A DNA stretch of 50,571 nucleotides, taken from the NCBI GenBank assembly GCA_009840175.1, contig VXOI01000228.1, forward strand, positions 1-50,571, given 5' to 3'. A program made the translations under genes and the position numbers. The DNA is from Chloroflexota bacterium. Lineage in GTDB: Bacteria > Chloroflexota > Dehalococcoidia > Lucifugimonadales > UBA3495. The notes below the pieces were generated by a model. The model ran no database searches. It was not told the DNA's origin and was given only the letters and a program-made list of their open reading frames with translations. Positions within the stretch are counted from its first letter, which is position 1; each line of letters begins with the position of its first letter. Positions 47,823 to 50,571 of this stretch are shown one piece after another.

Positions 47823-48725
47823 ATGGACGATGAATCGGTCCCTCCCGGCGGCGACGTTGGCGCTGCCGACGAGGCCGAACCCTCCCTATCGGACGATCTC
47901 CTATTGGACCTGCTGGACGCCCTGGTGGAAGAACGAGGCCGGGTGCCGGCCGCTCGGGTCCTGGGAGTGAATTACCGCACCCTGGCCAGTTGCTGCGATA
48001 CCCGGCAGGTCTCCCGCCGGATGCGGCAGGCGCTGGCGGATTTCCGGGAACGAGGCAGCGATGGCAATGGTGAAACGGTGACTAGCTATAGCGAACGTCC
48101 ACCGGACGGCGACGGGGCGGCCCTGCGGGAGCGGGTGGCTGAGCTGGAGGATGAAAACACCGAACTGCGGGAGTTGGCGGATGAACAGGCTATCCGGCTG
48201 GAGGAATTGAACCGGAGGGTTGCCGAGTTGGAAGACAGCAAGCAAGCGGAAGGGGCCACCGAAATTGTTGGCACTGCGGAAATCGTTGACGCTGACTCTG
48301 ATGGTGTCAATCCTCACGAGCAGGGCGACAAAGTGGGTCAGGGTTGGATACCGCCCCGGCGCCGTCCCGGAATGCCAGATGCAGGGGTGATCACCCTGGA
48401 GGAACAGCCTGACGAGGAATTCGCCTTCGGCCCGGCGGCGGCGCTCGTGGCCGAGTGGAGGCAGTTGCGGGTGGGTGGTGGTAAGGTCTCCAATAGTGTT
48501 GGCCGGGCAGAGGCCGCAGTGCGACGGTGGGAACTAGAAGCCGAGTTGCTGGGCGATTATCGCCTGACCCTGCCGCCCGACACGTATACCTTGGACGACG
48601 CACGTAGGGCCGACCACATACGCTGGCGGCGGGATGCCTTGGCCGAGGCCCGCAGGAAACTGCGACTAGCTAAACGAGCACGGTTGCTGCGGCAGGTGAT
48701 CACGCTCGGGACTTGGCGGAAATAA
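47823..48725 (+). CDS. HTH/coiled-coil protein of unknown function
   Basis: LLDALVEERGRVPAARVLGVNYRTLASCCDTRQVS HTH-like; central leucine heptads; ATG 47823 with GAGG upstream. Confidence 0.6.
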   Translation: MDDESVPPGGDVGAADEAEPSLSDDLLLDLLDALVEERGRVPAARVLGVNYRTLASCCDTRQVSRRMRQALADFRERGSDGNGETVTSYSERPPDGDGAALRERVAELEDENTELRELADEQAIRLEELNRRVAELEDSKQAEGATEIVGTAEIVDADSDGVNPHEQGDKVGQGWIPPRRRPGMPDAGVITLEEQPDEEFAFGPAAALVAEWRQLRVGGGKVSNSVGRAEAAVRRWELEAELLGDYRLTLPPDTYTLDDARRADHIRWRRDALAEARRKLRLAKRARLLRQVITLGTWRK

Positions 48726-48851
48726 TACAGGTTGCCTCTCTGTCCTGAAACCGCTTTGGAGTCCGCTCCTTTAAGATTTCGGCCAGCACAGACACTCATG
48801 GTCCAAGCGCATGCTCTTGACAGGCTATAAACCCAATGTCAACGTTGTGTT

Positions 48852-49292
48852 ATGATAGCAGCGTTCGACCAAAACGGCCTGCTGCCACCGGGCATCCATT
48901 GGGTCTCGTGGGAGGAATTCGCCGACAAATTCGGACGCACAGCTTGGCGGCGCCCGCTGATGGCGGGCTTGAGAAGCGCGATGGAGAATTTGAGAGACGC
49001 GGGCTGTCGGGCCGTCTACGTGGATGGAAGTTTCGTGACGGCCAAGGAAGCCCCCAACGATTTCGACGCCTGCTGGGAGGAGGCGGAAGTTGATCCCATC
49101 GCCCTTGACCCTGTGCTGTTGACCTTTGACCCCGGCAGGGCGACCCAGAAGGCCAAGTATCTGGGCGAATTGTTTCCGGCCTCCGCGATTGCAAACACGG
49201 ACGGGTTTTCGTTCCTGGAGTTCTTTCAGACGGACAGAGAGACCGGACGGCGGAAGGGGATCATTGCCATCGACTTGGGAGGATTGGAATGA
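48852..49292 (+). CDS. DUF6932-like putative nucleotidyltransferase
   Basis: AVYVDGSFVTAKEAPNDFDACW fits the GS...DxD nucleotidyltransferase pattern. Confidence 0.65.
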   Translation: MIAAFDQNGLLPPGIHWVSWEEFADKFGRTAWRRPLMAGLRSAMENLRDAGCRAVYVDGSFVTAKEAPNDFDACWEEAEVDPIALDPVLLTFDPGRATQKAKYLGELFPASAIANTDGFSFLEFFQTDRETGRRKGIIAIDLGGLE

Positions 49293-49759
49293 TCAAGAAC
49301 GAACGGCAATACCGGATAACCAAGGCGCAGGCAGCCAGGTTCTCCGATGCCCTGGAAAAGCTTCGGCAACTCCCGGATCCTGAACTACACCCGGTGATTG
49401 CCCAGGCTCAGGAGGACGCGTTTAGAAGTCAACTGAGGGATTTGGAGAATGAGTTGCGCGAGTACGAATCCCTCAAGTCCGGAGATTTCCCCATGGAGTC
49501 TCTCAAGGCAGTGAGCGAAGTCCCTTCGGTGCTCATCAAGGCAAGGATAGCCACGGGTTTGAGCCAGAGGGACTTGGCCGAAAGGGTGGGGCTGAAGGAG
49601 CAGCAGATTCAGCGGTACGAGGCCACTGACTACGCCGCCGCTAATCTGGCCAGGATCATGGAAGTAGCCAGCGCATTGGGCACGGCAGTCGAGGGGCCGG
49701 CATCAGAGGCGGGAACGCGTTCATCCGATTTGTCGGATTTGAGTTTCCAAGGCCGTTGA
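49289..49759 (+). CDS. XRE-family HTH protein (putative antitoxin partner)
   Basis: IKARIATGLSQRDLAERVGLKEQQIQRYEATDYAAANLARIMEVASALG; ATGA overlap with upstream ORF. Confidence 0.85.
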   Translation: MIKNERQYRITKAQAARFSDALEKLRQLPDPELHPVIAQAQEDAFRSQLRDLENELREYESLKSGDFPMESLKAVSEVPSVLIKARIATGLSQRDLAERVGLKEQQIQRYEATDYAAANLARIMEVASALGTAVEGPASEAGTRSSDLSDLSFQGR

Positions 49760-49784
49760 TCCAGAACATTCAATGGTATTCGCC

Positions 49785-50571
49785 ATGACCACCCAACAGC
49801 CCAGGCACAGCGAACCCAGCGTCAACAACCAGCTTGGGGACTTGCTCCGCGAGATGCTGTCCGGCTGCCAGGTGCATTCGGAAAACACCCAACTGGTGGC
49901 GGGACGCCCCGGTCTCCAGTTGGACAACTTGATCACCGCCCCGGGACGTGCCCCGATTGTTGTGGAGGCGGAGTACGAAGCGCTGGGAACCGCCGAAGGC
50001 GACGCTGCCGGACGCCTGGGACTTCCGGTGATTGGAGAAACTCACCCCATCGAGGCGGCCATCGCCCTGCGTTACCCGGACACAGTACGTTTCGCCGACA
50101 ACCTGCGCCCGGATTTGGCCGATGCCCGTCTTGCCTATGCCGTGCTGTACCAAGACGGCAACCGGTTTCCTGAAACCGGCTGGCTGCGTGGGCGAGTGTC
50201 GGACCTGGCCGACCTCATCAGGCTGGTATCCGTACCTCAGAAGGCCGTGGACGCCGCCGCGGACGCCCTCCAGAAAGGCATCGAACGAGCCGCCGACATC
50301 CTGGGTGAGATGGCGCAGACCCGGCCCAACATCACGCCGACCATCGCCGGGCTCCTGGGCATGTCCGACGTTCCGCAGACGCGGCGCATGGCCGGCGCCA
50401 TCCTGGCCAACGCCCTCGTGTTCCACCAGCGCATTGCCGGTATGCACGACAGCATAAGACCGCTGCGGCTGGTTTGCGGTCCCGATGTTCCCAATCCCCA
50501 GAGCGCCACCCTGGACGCCTGGAAAGAAATACTCGACATCAACTACTGGGCCATCTTTGCCATCGCCCACG
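49785..50571 (+). CDS. Open-ended ORF (at least 262 codons), possibly the N-terminus of a large DNA methylase/defence protein; not in the ORF track
   Basis: Hand translation MTTQQPRHSEPSVNNQLGDLLREMLSGCQVHSENTQLVAGRPGLQLDNLITAPGRAPIVVEAEYEALGTAEG... shows no stop to the edge; in-frame ATG also at 49773. Confidence 0.6.
   Translation, partial: MTTQQPRHSEPSVNNQLGDLLREMLSGCQVHSENTQLVAGRPGLQLDNLITAPGRAPIVVEAEYEALGTAEGDAAGRLGLPVIGETHPIEAAIALRYPDTVRFADNLRPDLADARLAYAVLYQDGNRFPETGWLRGRVSDLADLIRLVSVPQKAVDAAADALQKGIERAADILGEMAQTRPNITPTIAGLLGMSDVPQTRRMAGAILANALVFHQRIAGMHDSIRPLRLVCGPDVPNPQSATLDAWKEILDINYWAIFAIAH

Noticed and set aside
49770-50570. 266-aa minus-strand ORF at the right edge
   Set aside because: Shadow of the more plausible plus-strand ORF from 49785, which follows the NTase/HTH pair in the same direction.

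Overview
Bacterial chromosome segment, dense and GC-rich. It is probably Chloroflexota, possibly SAR202 or Dehalococcoidia-like, judging from gene content rather than any search. From 1 to about 40.85 kb the content is mostly chromosomal: argF, der, plsY, gpsA, ispH, prs, thiD, one tRNA-Ile(GAT), an S49 peptidase operon, MscS, a sirtuin, pcm, and many catabolic enzymes (four LLM-class flavin oxidoreductases, SDRs, an HpaB-like hydroxylase, a Zn-dehydrogenase, VOC, an alpha/beta hydrolase). Several accessory pairs are interspersed: Fic, a HipA-like kinase with a HIRAN protein, HigBA-like TA, HEPN/PaREP1-like and Uma2. From about 40.9 kb to the right edge lies an integrated element: a large serine recombinase, a replication-relaxation protein, a VirD4/HerA-like ATPase, an iteron-like intergenic region, a putative nucleotidyltransferase/HTH pair, and an off-edge ORF absent from the supplied track. 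Best leads: (i) the HipA-like kinase/HIRAN bicistron; (ii) a coiled-coil + PD-(D/E)xK-like protein + sirtuin cluster; (iii) the DUF6932-like NTase/HTH pair followed by a large open ORF; (iv) a host gene apparently cut after about 16 codons by the element; (v) a repeat-rich secreted protein frame interrupted by exactly two in-frame stops; (vi) several dispersed palindromic repeat families, one copy lying in frame inside the sirtuin zinc-finger region. All family calls come from reading motifs; no database search was run.
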